DNA from: Sycon ciliatum
Lineage: Eukaryota; Porifera; Calcarea; Leucosolenida; Sycettidae
NCBI RefSeq assembly: GCF_964019385.1
Contig: NC_088646.1
Span: 15,872,823 to 15,936,822, forward strand
Reading direction: 5' to 3'
DNA length: 64,000 bases
The translations under genes were made by a program, and so were the position numbers. Shown here in pieces: positions 1-13,100 of this stretch (the stretch's first letter is position 1; each line of letters begins with the position of its first letter). The notes under the pieces were generated by a model. That model had not been told where the DNA came from. It did not search any database and worked only from the letters and a program-made list of their open reading frames with translations.

Positions 1-3000
1 GCCAATGCACTTGCCGAGGAGAGTCAGCAAAGACAGACTGCTGATGGTAAGCTGCGCCTGCTGCTGCTGCTGCCTGTATACCTTACTCATGTACTCATAC
101 TGCTGAAGTACATACTGCTTGGCATGCTGGGTACTGTATAAGCAGAAATATTCGTCTGGAATTTAATTTCGTCTTTTTCGTCCAAGGAGATTTTGGACTA
201 AATTAAATGTAGGACGAATATCGATTTGTCCAGCTTTTCTATACACTCTTATGATCCATGGACGAAATTTTCAACCGGACGAACTCCTTTTCTTTGGAGT
301 TGGACGAAATTATTGACCGACGAAATTTTCTGCCTCTACAGTATACCTTACTCATGTACACATTCATACTGCTTGGCATGCTGGCATGCTGGCATTCTTA
401 TGACGATCAATACAATGTATTGAAATGAAACTCCAAACAAACAAACACAATGTCATTGTGTTTGTTCGTTTGAAGTTTCATTTTACACAGCAAACCAAAC
501 AAGCATTGACGTCCAACATTATGATGGCGATAGAATAAAAGATGAATTGTGGCTCGATAAAGCACGAGCTGTACTCGAGAAAATGAGAAAGTACTCAATA
601 GGATGTATATAATGTGCCGGTAGTTTCAAGCCAAGATCTAACAGAATTTAGAATCAATGAGAAATGGGAAAATGAGAAGACCGGTGCCAGAAGGAGGTAA
701 TGTTCGGCTCGATCAACACTGGTAGTGTCATTCACCTTGTTGCTGATATTGAACTGGTCGCAGAAGCGATGTAAATTGTTGAGCTTAGGGGCTTGGCGCC
801 GGCTTATGTCGACATTGAAGTCGCCCGTTAAACTCAGCGGAGACGATGGCGTTGACACCGCTGCTGTGTCTATTGCATTGGACAGGTCCGGCCAAAACTG
901 CACTGGCGTTCCTGGAGGTCAATACACTCCTCCTAGGAGAATCCGGTTTCGATGAGTTCTGATCTCTAGTAGCAAAAGTTCTATATTTGGTGTGGTCACC
1001 CACCGCTCGTGCTTGAAAGCGATTGTTAACATATAGTACTGTCGAGCGCCGAAGAACGGCCAGGCTAGAAACCAATTTTTAAGAACGGTCTAGGCTGGAT
1101 TTTGTTGCAGAAAAGAACGGAAACCGTAGTGTACACTATAATTCACACTCAGACGTATAACTCTGCGTAAATGTAAATGTACATGTAAGACTGTGCCATC
1201 GAATAAGAACGAAACTGCTGTGTTGGCTAAAAATCAGAACGGGCTAGGCTAGAACCCTGACCCCCCCCCCCTCCAGTTCTTCGGCACCCGACAGTACTGT
1301 GGGCTGCTAGGCCACCTCCAAGACTGGGACGATCCTTCTGGAAAAAGGGCGTGGTTATGTATGCTGGGCAAGCTGTCTGCGGTAGAGCTAGATGCTGTCT
1401 GCGGTAGAGCTAGATAGAAAGGTTTCCGCCAGTATCCTGATTTCAATGTTATGAGACAGTGTGAAATCCTCGACTTCATGCTTTTTATTAAGAAGGTGGC
1501 ACACCCTCAGGAACCCTACTCTAAGATTAAGACTATGGGCGTTGTTGCCGTTCGATAAAGGGGAGTAGTTAGAGGACTTTGGTGTAGAGTGAAAGGGGAT
1601 TGCATTAGAGTTTAGTCAGGTTTCCTGGTGAATACCGGCAGTGCTTGGATTTAGTGGGCGACTTTGCATGACTGTATGAGAGACACGGGCATCCATGATG
1701 TGGCTGTAGCTGAAGCTATCTTATCGCAGGTGAATCTCCACTCACGTGCACGCACCTCTGCTGGCCAGAAATCTTCCTGCAGGGCTCTGTCGATGTGATC
1801 TGCTGGGATCACGACATGTGCATACGCTAGTCCAAAGTACCAGGATTCTGAAACACTGCACTTCATGACTGGTAGATCTTTTTTTCTCTCGCCAACCTTT
1901 GATGGAATCCGCACTGCATCTCATGTGGACATTGCCAAGTGCGCGGCATTTTATCCGAGGGGCTCCACAAGAACTTGCAGGAGCTTTCGGTTTGTGCTGG
2001 TAGTATGACGTGACTGTGGACTGGGCTGGCTAATGCTCTACATCACGGCGTGTGGTAGTACTGGTAGTGCTCTTTGCCAACGTGTGTGCAGGGTTTGGAG
2101 GGTTTCGCGGTTTTCTCCGCACAACCTTCTCCCACTCATGTTCGACCGGTACGGGAGCACATGTTGATTCGCGTGGTGTGACTCCTGAGCTGCAAACACT
2201 TGAATACGTGATGCGTGTAGCAGGCCCTGAGTCAGTTGATGTACACAGTTTGATCAGTGATGTGGCCGGGGAGGACGTGGAGTGGCCTGTGTTGGAGTAC
2301 ATGTACTCGTACGTAACTTTTGAACTTCCTCCCTGAGTGCCGCCACTTTGACCCTCAGGGAATTGTTGTCAACAACAGCTTCTTTCATGGTAGCCAATTC
2401 CTTTATCAAACTTCTCATCATCCCCATTAAAGATTCACTACTGCAAAAATCTACCAGCGCCGTTTTCGCCAAATAAAGGCGTGACGTCAACAGAGCCGTC
2501 TATACGAGGACTCGGAGAACAACTTTGGGCAATCAGGGCCGTACTAGAGCTATCTTCTTTGCTTTCTTTAGACCTGGTTGACATGGACATGTGGAACCTG
2601 TGGAAAACCAGAAAACATCTGCCAATAGGTGGAGCTAGAAAATTTGCATCCTACTTCTACACGTACAATCATGTGAGGCTGTTATACTATACTTATAGTC
2701 AGCATTACACTGTGGCTTCAGTAATGTATGGCTCATACAGACCCCAGCCTAGTATTTATTTCGAAGTAGAGCAATCTCCAGTATTGAACAAAACCCGATG
2801 GTGTGTACCGTTGCACACTGTACCATATCAGATGCTCTTTTGACTTTAGCACTGTTGTGGAACCTAAATATATAATTATATCAATCTGTTTCTGTGGTCT
2901 GCCACTATCAGCTGCAATGCAAGATGCAACAACCCGACTAGCGTCACTTCAAGATGCGTACGATCAGCTCAAGCAATTCCACCTCCAAACTGAGGCCAAA

Positions 3001-4113
3001 CTGAACGCTTTGCAGGAGTACTTCCGCGTGAAGGAAGAGGGTCTCAACAAGTAAGCTATTCCTCGCTGGCAGTAATGTGCACTGCTATGTTCTACTCAGA
3101 CTACTGGTGCTATAGTAGACGTACATGTAATGGAATCATCTGCCAAGGTGTAACTGTGAATATCCACTGTGTTGTAGACTTTATAGTGTAAGAATATCAG
3201 TGAAGTATGCAACTCATCTACAGGCGTGGCCGAAGAAATCCGACCTGTGAACTGAACGCAGCGCCAAGGCTCATCCGACCCCTGCAGCCCTCGGTTAGGT
3301 TTTTAGACCGTGCATGATGTAATTGAAATGAAAAAGAGGCGCTGCTTTTGACTCGTGGGGAATTTCTTCGGCCACAACTGTAGTACTTGAAGTACATGTG
3401 CGTGTGATCATTCCCAACTGCAGTACTTGCGATTTTATAACATTTGCAAACTTGCTTTGTTCAGTTCTGATTCAGATATGGATGTTGACTATTATTGGTG
3501 GGTGGCTTGTATTCTACCCCACTTTGGTTTCTGAGTTTTGCGAAAATTGATAGGTCACAATCTCCAACGCCCAGACTGACCACATCGATTTCTGGACTGG
3601 CTTTTCCTGATACTAATTTGCTTGAAGTGGTTGAATACAGTGTTGCTTTAATTTAGACCTGATGTACATTGTGTCTTGCTCTGTCAGGGAGCTGAGCATC
3701 GAGCGAGCAAAGAGTCACAACATCGAGAGTCAGCAGGCAAGCATCGAACTGAAAGCGAACCAAGCCAAGCAGGATCAAGAAGACCAACGGTAAGTTACGA
3801 CAGTGTGCAGTTCGGAGACAATTATCCAAGAATTTACACAGATACATGTAGTTCCAGAATATACACAGAAAATTCACAGATTTTTTTAGACTTGCTTGCT
3901 GGAGTCAGCTGTTGCATGTGATTGGACGTATAGGTCTGAGATCGGCTACGCTGCAATATTCTTCAATCAACCATTCAGCTGTTTGTGTTGCTTGATGTGG
4001 GTTTTTCTTCACACAGCAAGCAAATGGCTAACATGCGAAAGCAACTGGCTGACTCTGAGAAGTCTCTTTGGCAGCAAGTAAGGAAGTGTATGTGTGCGGG
4101 CGCGTGCTCGCGC

Positions 4114-4152
<39 letters not shown>

Positions 4153-7100
4153 GACAGTTCACGTGTGCATGTACATGTATGTATATCTTTGCAGTTGTTC
4201 TAATGGGCGTTTCTAGTCCTCACCAGAATACATATATCAGCAGTGTTTCTCTATCTCCGGGCCTGACTTGCAACATGAGACACTAGCACTGTCATAGTTC
4301 TAACTTCTACATTTCTTGTGTATATGCATGATTATTTTCCTGGTGTAGTGTTTCTATTAGGATTTTTATTGTGCCAGCATGAATGTCCTGGTGTTATCAC
4401 GGAGGTTTAGCATCACGAATTTCGTGTTCGAGTTTGCGTGCAGTTGAAAGTGAACTCGAACGCGAAATTTATTTTCATCGAGAGAATTTGCAAAGCGTTT
4501 TCGCGAACGTAACATGTCCGTGATTTTTCAGGGGAAAAAATGGCACCAACATTTTTTAAGGATGGCAATAAACAGAATCAGCTGAAGCGTCATGTTAAGA
4601 ACGTTTTATTGAGGTGTCACGAACAAATTCTAGAAAAAGTGGTGATGGACAAAGAAATAAATGTGATGGAAATGTATTAAATGTGAAGAACAATAATAGG
4701 AACGCTGAAAAATATAAGATGCATCGAACTAACTTTCGCACAACGCTCATCAGGAACCAGCATTAATTTTTTTTAATTTCAACATGGAATTGCATGCTCA
4801 CATGCAGTAATTATTATACCTTATGCAGGAGCGTCGGAAGGTATTTTAGTGTGGTACGGTCAGCCATCTGAAATACAATTTACTCGTGGGAGAGGGGTGG
4901 CTAAGCCGAAATTGTTTGGAAATTTAGAGCCGAGATCAATGCATTTTATTTATTCACGGGGTACCTGGGGCAAAAAGTGGTGCGGTCAATACCATAGTGA
5001 CCGTACCGTGTCATGACTGGAGCGCGAATCCATGATTCGCGATTCGTCCACTATTCGGTACTGATCTTGCGAAAGTTCGTGATTGAGTTTGCGAATCGCA
5101 AAATCCATGGGAACTTAAACACGAAGTTCGTGATGCTAAACCACCATATCACCTGTGCATGTCTGTGCTTGACCCCTGTGTCTTTTCTCCTGCTGCTCCT
5201 CTTGTTTCCACTGCTGCTGCTGCTGACATCGCTGTGCTTTGCTGTTCTAGGTTCTTGTCAATGAGCAAAGAGCCCAAGCTGCTCAGGTAATTAGTATGAC
5301 GTGTATGTGTACAGCAGTGCAGTTCTCTTACCGTGCAGCACAATGACATTGTTGTCTGGCTACATTTGCTCGCAGGGACAGTGTAACGTTACAGTGAGAA
5401 TGTGTTCTTTGTTGTCGCCATCCAGAATGTACACGTACTTGCTCTCCGTTTCTGCATGGCCGAGTGCTCTGAAATGGTCTTTCTTGTCGCCTTGTCTGTG
5501 TTCCCTGACATGTAGCGCATTGTGCAGAACCTTGCCTAGCTTAGCCCAGTGTACAGAGTCAGTACAGTGTACAGTGTGCATGACATGAGTATGTATGATA
5601 CAGCTGTCTTCACTAGTTGAGGCCGTTGAAAAAGAAAAAAATGGCTATGTGTGTTTTGTATTTCAGACTCGCTGCATGCAGGTTGAAGAGCAGCTGCGGG
5701 ACATGAACTCGGAGAACACGTCCTTGAAAAGACGGTGGGTGATTGAAGAAACGCATGGACAAAAGTTTGAAATTGTTACAGGATGGATTGTGTAAAGTGA
5801 TGCATGTAACCGGGTTGGATTGGCATGCTATGTCCTGTCCATGCAACCTAGTGGACTGGAAGGAGTTAATCCAACGGATTCAAGATGCCTGGGAGTGATG
5901 TACTGTTTCTTGCATAGGGCATGTGCGAGCGATAGTGACAATGAATATTGTCTGTGTCATGGCCCGCGCTTTTCATCTCATTTTGGCCTGGGACAAATAC
6001 GGCCCTGGACAAAGTGTCAGCCCTGAATCCGACTGCTGCTGTTCTTGTCTTTAGCCCACCAAGCCAGTTGATGTGGCTCATGGGACATTCTTTAGTCCCG
6101 CTAGGAACTGATGCCAACGAGAAGGAGCACGATACTTACGCTCTGCACCTTAATTGAGTTCGGACTGTACGGGGTCAATGCTGATGATAATCTGTGTAAT
6201 TTAGGTACCAATCCACTTAGAATGAAGTTGACTGTTCTGCCTTTGTGCTGGTCATATTCAGGCTTGAGGAGGCGGAAAGTCGACTGCAAGCTAAATTCCC
6301 TCCACCGGTTGTACCATCCGTTGTACCTATTCGTCCTGGTAAGGACACCGAGTGCCTGCACCTGTTATAATTATGTATTGTATTCTGCGGGGAAACCTGT
6401 CTTTGTGTGATCGTAGACTTCGTAGTAACCAAGGCATTGCAACAGCAACAGCATCAGTCGTTCAGCACAAGCTAACCACATATACCGTAAAATACAATTG
6501 ATCTTCCCCACCGCTGTGTCGCTTCTAAGCTGGTTTTCGTCATGCTTTGGGAATTAGATCAATGTTGCCCTGTGCAGTACGATGCACAACAGCAAGGCCA
6601 TAGATCAGGCTCGCCATGTTGTACTGTGCATAGTTCCATCCACAGGAGTAGGAGTAATACCTACATGTGCTGTGTACAGCAATGCATGCGCGGCTCAGCG
6701 CCGTATTTTGATGTACCGTTTTCTTTTTTGGGATGTTGGCCGCACTTTAATACACTTTTTTACTCAAAAATTGCCCCTGTGGCTCCGAATGCTGGATGTA
6801 AATCGACCAGCACTACAGCGCCCGTGCATATAATGCATGTATGGCAGGGAATAATTTAACCGGTATCGCATCGCAGTTTGCTACGCAATTCTTCTGAAGT
6901 GCGAAGCAACTTCAGATATGCATCGCAGAAAACTGCGATGCATATTGATTGTTCACTGTACCCTATGATGCACAGTGTGTATGCCGGGTGTGTCTCTTAG
7001 GGATAAAATAGATGTATGAAGCTTCGAAAGTGCTGAGCCAGGCATCCTGGCACCAGGATAGGCTTGCAACTAAGGTGTACAGTGTATTTGTGATCTGAGC

Positions 7101-10100
7101 TTGCACTCTGATCAGCTCTCCAGGACAATGTTGTCAAGTGTTGAAGAAAATTGCTATGCAACATTTTCGAATTGCAATTCAAGTTTGATTTTACATAGCA
7201 AAATTGCTATGCAAAAGATTGAAAGTAAATTATTCCCTGTATGGTGTCGTTGTACTACTTTTCATGTAGTGCAAAAAATCTGAATTTTGGGCCCGAATGG
7301 GGGGGGGTTGCGGCTAACACCTTAGAAAGTACAGCATACACTGAAGTCGTTTCACAGGTAGAAAATTGAAGTGGAGCGGAAGTTAGAAAGGTGACAGGTT
7401 GACAATACATGTACAATCATGTACTTTATGTAACATGACTTTCAGTCATCTATACATGCATTGCATATGTCGGAATCTGTTTTACCTATTTCTTATGTTC
7501 TTCCATATCCTTGTCTGCCGGCGTGTGTGTGTGTGTGTGGGCGCGCGTGTGGTATGTGCGTGTGTGTGTGGTGTGTGTTATTTTGGTTTGCAGGTATGCC
7601 AATGGGTGTTAGTGGACCTGTAATTCCGATTCGCCCTGCTGGAAGGTGAGTAGTGAGTGATGATCTGATTCGTCTGAACAGAAGTACTTTATGGACCTGA
7701 GTAGTAAGGAATGTGCATGTCCCTTACAGCACGGTGCTGTGCCATGTGCTAGGAGGAAACACTGTAGCATGGCCTGGAGATCACTCTGTGTGCCCATGGC
7801 TTTCAGCTTGGACTGAAAGCGCCAGCATCTTGTTCCATTTCAGAAATGCAGCGACCGGACGAAGGACCTTGGTAAACACACAAGGCAATTCGCTGAGGCC
7901 GAATGGCAGGCAAGTGCATCTCCATATCTGACCATTCCACAGGAAGGCTAAGAACTAACGGCTGAGGGGATGCACTGGAATGGAATGGAACGCATCTCGT
8001 AAGTCCAGCTTTTCCATCCACCGATGGCGTTCCACTATGTCCGATAGCAGGGAGAGTATCTCCATCTTGAAGTGCTGAGGTTCTATCTACCCGTTCAGAG
8101 CCTTGAGATTGAAGACGAGACGCTACCTGTCTCCGCTCTTGGGGACGAGGAAATGCGGGCTGACGAATTCTACATTGTCTAAACGACAACTGCTCGATCC
8201 CACCGGTAGAAATCATTCTCTGCAGTTCCTGGTGCGATGCGTCTTGCTCGACTGGTGGCAGAACCGGTTGATGGGGAAGCCGATGCCGGCACGGCCGCCG
8301 CTGGAAACACAGGTCGAAACATATTTCCACAATCTCCAACACCCATTTGTCGCTGGTGATGGGGCCGTGGGCTGCGTCGGACCCCCCCCCCCCCCCCCCC
8401 CCCGCCCCAGGCTGAAAAGGCTGCCGATGGTGGAAGGGTCCCCGAGGCACGTCCCGTGACACCTGTCTCAGGCTGTCTGTGCATGTCCGCCAAAGCCTTC
8501 GAGTCCTTGGCTCTATTAGCGATGGCTTCCGTGAAGAAACTGCCAAACAAAACGCTCTCTTGCCCTCTTGTGGCAGGTCGTCTTTGGACAATTTGGCAAA
8601 CTCCTTGTTTATTGAGTCAAGGATGTTGCTCCTCGTAGCTTGAAGAATCAAGCCATGAACGTTGCCGAGAAGGACAATGGTCCGCTGCACCAATTCGGCC
8701 ACGTCCTCAACCGGCACAGTGGTGAGCTCTTTGTCCTCAAAAATTGAGGACCAGGCGCAGGCCGCCGGACCCACCGCCGCATGGACTGCTGCCTGGATGT
8801 TGGCAAACTTATTATCCACGGACTTGGGCAGCTTCTTGCCGACCCAAGTAGCCACAGTGTCTGCCGTAATTACCTCACTCTCAATAACGAAGACGGTCTC
8901 TTCAGCTGTCTCAGCTGAGCAAGGCGTATCGGGACCGGGTTTGCGCGACATAATAGTCATCAAGCGAATTCTGACGTCCTGTAATATTCTTGATGCTGCA
9001 AGAGCCATTTTTCCACTTCTTAGACCTTGGTGACACTAACTGGGAATACCATCAGTACAGCCCAGTAACTTCATATTGTAGTCTGTACCATAACGATGGG
9101 TGAGCAGTTGGAACGCGTGCACTTATATCTTTAGTCTGAAGTGTACATTACACATACCGGTACATGGATGCAGGATTAGGCTGCAACCACACTAGGTACA
9201 AAATCACGTACAAACGGCATTAAGTTACAGTAGAAATCGTCATGGCGATCCGCGCGAAATGCACAATGCGCTTTGTAGGTTTTCAGCAACCGGCGCACCC
9301 CTGTAGAAAGCCACGTTTGTCATTTTCGTCGTTTTCGCGCTCCATCACCTGTGTACAACTTTTTTTGTACCTGGTTGGCGTACATAGCATCAGCATCGCA
9401 TTGTTTTTTAATTTCCCGGTCTTTTCCAGCGCATGGCGTACGCTTTGGTACAACAACGTCACGTGCTGGTCGCGTGAAAACGTCATCTATGCAGACCGAA
9501 AAGTGTAGTGTGATTGCGTACCGACTTGTACTGAGATACCGGTATGCATGAAAATTTGTACTGTGATTTTTACGTAGTGTGATTGCGGCCTTAACCAGCT
9601 CAATGCATAATTATACATTATACACATTCTAAATCTAAACGGTTTGTTTCAGAAAATCCTGCCATATCCCACCCCAGATACGTGCCTGCCACATACAAGC
9701 GTGTCTGTGAGCACATTTGGCCTGGCGACCGAATCACTCACCTCCATGTATTCAGCGGATATGTGGTGACGTAACTTTAGTCAACATCAGTTGGCAGTAT
9801 ATTTACATTTAGCCTGTTCTTTGCTTGTGTGTGTGTGTGCGTGCATGTGTGCGTGCATGTGTGCGTGCGTGCATGTGTGCGTGCGTGCATGCGTGTGCAG
9901 GCCGGCTGCTATGGATTCCTCTGGTAAGTGACTATGGTTATTCAAAGCAGTATGATTTGCTTGCTGATTTCAAATTCTGTTTTCTCATAACTGGTGCCAA
10001 TGCCCGCAAGTATTTTAATTTTCTATCGAGAGTTTGTGGGGATTGCCTGGGTAGTTTGCGGATGGTTACTTTTCACAATGCTGGCTTGATTATTAGATGT

Positions 10101-13100
10101 ACTCGCTAGTGCAGTCTCCATGAACTGCCATATTTGAATACAATGTCATGTGTCTTGTGGAGTTCTGGTGCTAATCATTGTGCTCATTGTTCTCTGGTGT
10201 ACCGTATTTCCCCGAATATACGTTGCACCTTGTTACACTAAACTTGAAGGATCAAGAAGGGGATGCGACTTACAATCGAGTGTATTATCCTACCTATGTA
10301 ACTATATTGAAACAATATGGCTCAAACCTGAAAAAGGGGTGCGACTTATAATCGAGCGTGACTTATAATTGGGGAAATACGGTACTATTTCCTCTGTGTG
10401 GTTGTGCGTTTGTGTGTGTCTGTGTCCGTGTGTCTGTGTCTGTATGTGTGTGTCTGTGTGCGTGTATGTGTGTGTCTGTGTACGTGTGTGTCTATGTATC
10501 TGTGTACGTGTGTGTCCATGTATCTGTGTACGTGTGTGTGTCTGTGTGTACGTGCGCGCACACTCGCGCATCGCTCGTGTGGTGGTGCGGCACTTGTTCG
10601 TGATTGTGTGTGCATGTGGTGATGTATTCATTGCTACTTCTTGTGACCCGTTTTTCTTCAATTCCGTTGCCACAGCACATGGTAGATCATCCATGGACAT
10701 GGCACATCGTGTCAATCCTTCTCCGCCTGGGTCGGTACATAGTGCAGGTGGTGGCAGCTCAAGAATGCCACCTGTGCCCATGGCCGGTAGGTTGCACTAG
10801 TGTGCTGCTGTGCTGTGAAGCTGTTGTGCTGATGTGCTGCTGTGAAGCTGTTGTGCTGCTGTTGTGCTGTTGTCATGTTATGATGTGCTGTTGTGCTGTT
10901 GTGCTGCTTGTTATGTGTGTGTGTGTGTACCTTTCTAGAATTTGTAGAAATCTTGCTGCAAAGCGAGCAAATCCCATGCTGTCATTTCCCCGATAGAGTA
11001 TTGTGATGTGATCCATGCACATTTTGCTGTTAGAATTGTGTGCTTTGTGAGTCTACGAAAACAGTGCAACACCTACTTCGTCCTATATATGTATGTATAC
11101 AGACTGTGGATGCATTCCGTCACTGTGCAACCCCCTCCAGGGCCGTCGGAAGGTATTTTAGTGTGGTACGGTCAGCCACCTGGAGTACAGTTTACTCGCG
11201 GGGGAGTGGTGGCCGAGCCGAAAATTTTGGAAATTTAAAGCCCAGATCAGTGCATTTTATTGATTCACGGGGTGCCTGAGATAAAAAGTGGTACGGTCAA
11301 TACCGTAGTGACCGTACCGTGTCCGACGCCCCTGCCCTCCCCTGTCTCTTAGTCGCACTGGTGTATCATACTGTATCCTGTCAGGTGGTGGCAATGTTAT
11401 GTCGCATCTTGGTCTTCATAGCGACTATTCTGAAAAGTGTTCATTCACTGACGATCATGCTTTTATGATGTACCGGATTTGTGTGTGTGCATGTGTCACC
11501 GGCTTCTTTGCTTGGTGCTAAGGCTAGGGGTGGGCAGATGCATGTCCACATACGCACATGGCTCACCTTTCATTTGGGCCTGTGTACCAGCCAAGCTACT
11601 CAGGCTACCGTCTGTTTATTCCCCCGCTTGTCGTATCTGCATGCATGTGAGATTGAACTGAGATGTTGCAACCTCGGCTGTAATTGTAGAAGGTGGCTGC
11701 TCCGAACGTTGGAGATCGCACTTCCTACCAACTGACTGACACTTGACTGACACTTGACTGACTGACGACTGCCATCTGGAGTACACGAGAAGAATGCCGG
11801 GCCGTCCACTTGGCAAACCTGCAAGAAAGCACCAGTCCCTGCTCAAGACACAGTGTTTCGGGGAATTCACCCCTCAACAGTTGAGCTTGAGTAGGCTGAG
11901 GAAGATTGTGCCTGATCTGAAGAGCACCACTTATGTAGTGCTCTCCAGGTACAAACATCACCAGGGATACAAACTTACGGAGACGCTCCGTTTCCAGCGC
12001 GACAAACACCCCAGCATTCTTCTCGTGTGTTCCAGACGGCAGTCATGAGTCAGTCAAGTGTCAGTCAGTCGGTGGGTAGCGCGAGCTCCAACATTTGGAG
12101 CAGCCACCTTCTTCATGTGAGGTTGGTTATATGTATAATTATGCCTTTGCTTCACATGATGTATTTTAAAATGCACGTGTGTGTGTGCGTGCGTGCGTGC
12201 GTGCGTGTGTGTGTGTACATGGTGTGTGTGCTGCATGGTATAGGTCCAGGAAGTTTCCCAGCGCCACGACCAATGGTAAGAGTAATATGGAGCAGCACAT
12301 GCCAAGATGACATATGACATGGATATTGGTGCCATTCTTTTACAGACCTGTGCCATGCCCTTTTCAATTAGTGGTATGGAAAGGAGACTACTGTCGTCTA
12401 GGGGGTTTCTATGGTCTGGCATTGATATTCTCAGATACAGGTAGAATCCTGATAATTTGATATTCTCAGATAATTCACAAGTGCATGCAACACTATCTGT
12501 GCTGCATTGTAAGATTCGTAACTGCACACATGATTATAGCAACTCGTAACTACTAGGGGTGAAAGGATTATGTGGTTTAGTCGATTAATTAGTCGAAAAA
12601 AATCTAGTCGATTACGATTTTTCTATTCGCTACAGCATTTTCGTACGGCATACTATACGGTACGACGAAACATCCGGCAGGTGCAGTGTGTCTACATGAC
12701 TTTACTGCGTGCAGCACAGTCATGTACCAGAGTACGAGTCTATGCGCGCGTGCACGGAGGTGTCAATCAACGCGTGCAGCACGCACAGCGAGTTGCTCAT
12801 GCTCTGGATACATACTATACGCGTACCCGGTAGATCTACCTGATGTACTCTAGATCTATTTTGTGACACGCGGCTCTTTTCTCTGCACCGCGCACTGATT
12901 CGTACCCACGAACTTTCATTCCGGAACTCACTATTCTGGACAAGTAGCCTTAAGAATCAGTTAGTTTGTGCCTGTGCGACGGTCGATGTTTCCATTATTT
13001 TTGTTCTCTTTGAAGTTTCAAAATTGATTGTAGTTGATGCAAGATGGTGAGTTTTGTCGTCAGTGGTGTAATCGATAATAATCGATAAGTATTAAATCCA

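Larger units (their letters stand above)
4404..5142. mobile_element. 740-bp TIR element carrying two other repeats
   Basis: The left end GGTTTAGCATCACGAATTTC and the reverse complement of the right end (GGTTTAGCATCACGAACTTC) form TIRs of at least 30 bp with few mismatches. Inside are a copy of the hammerhead-like repeat (4551-4770) and a copy of the 190-bp GCGTCGGA MITE (4831-5012). It is non-autonomous, with no transposase frame, and lies in an intron of the TANGO1-like gene. Confidence 0.6.

Noticed and set aside
11390..11475. Exon-like [18 protein letters not shown] after a CAG
   Set aside because: No donor gives the phase needed to join the following exons, while the 32-nt exon at 12244 fits exactly.
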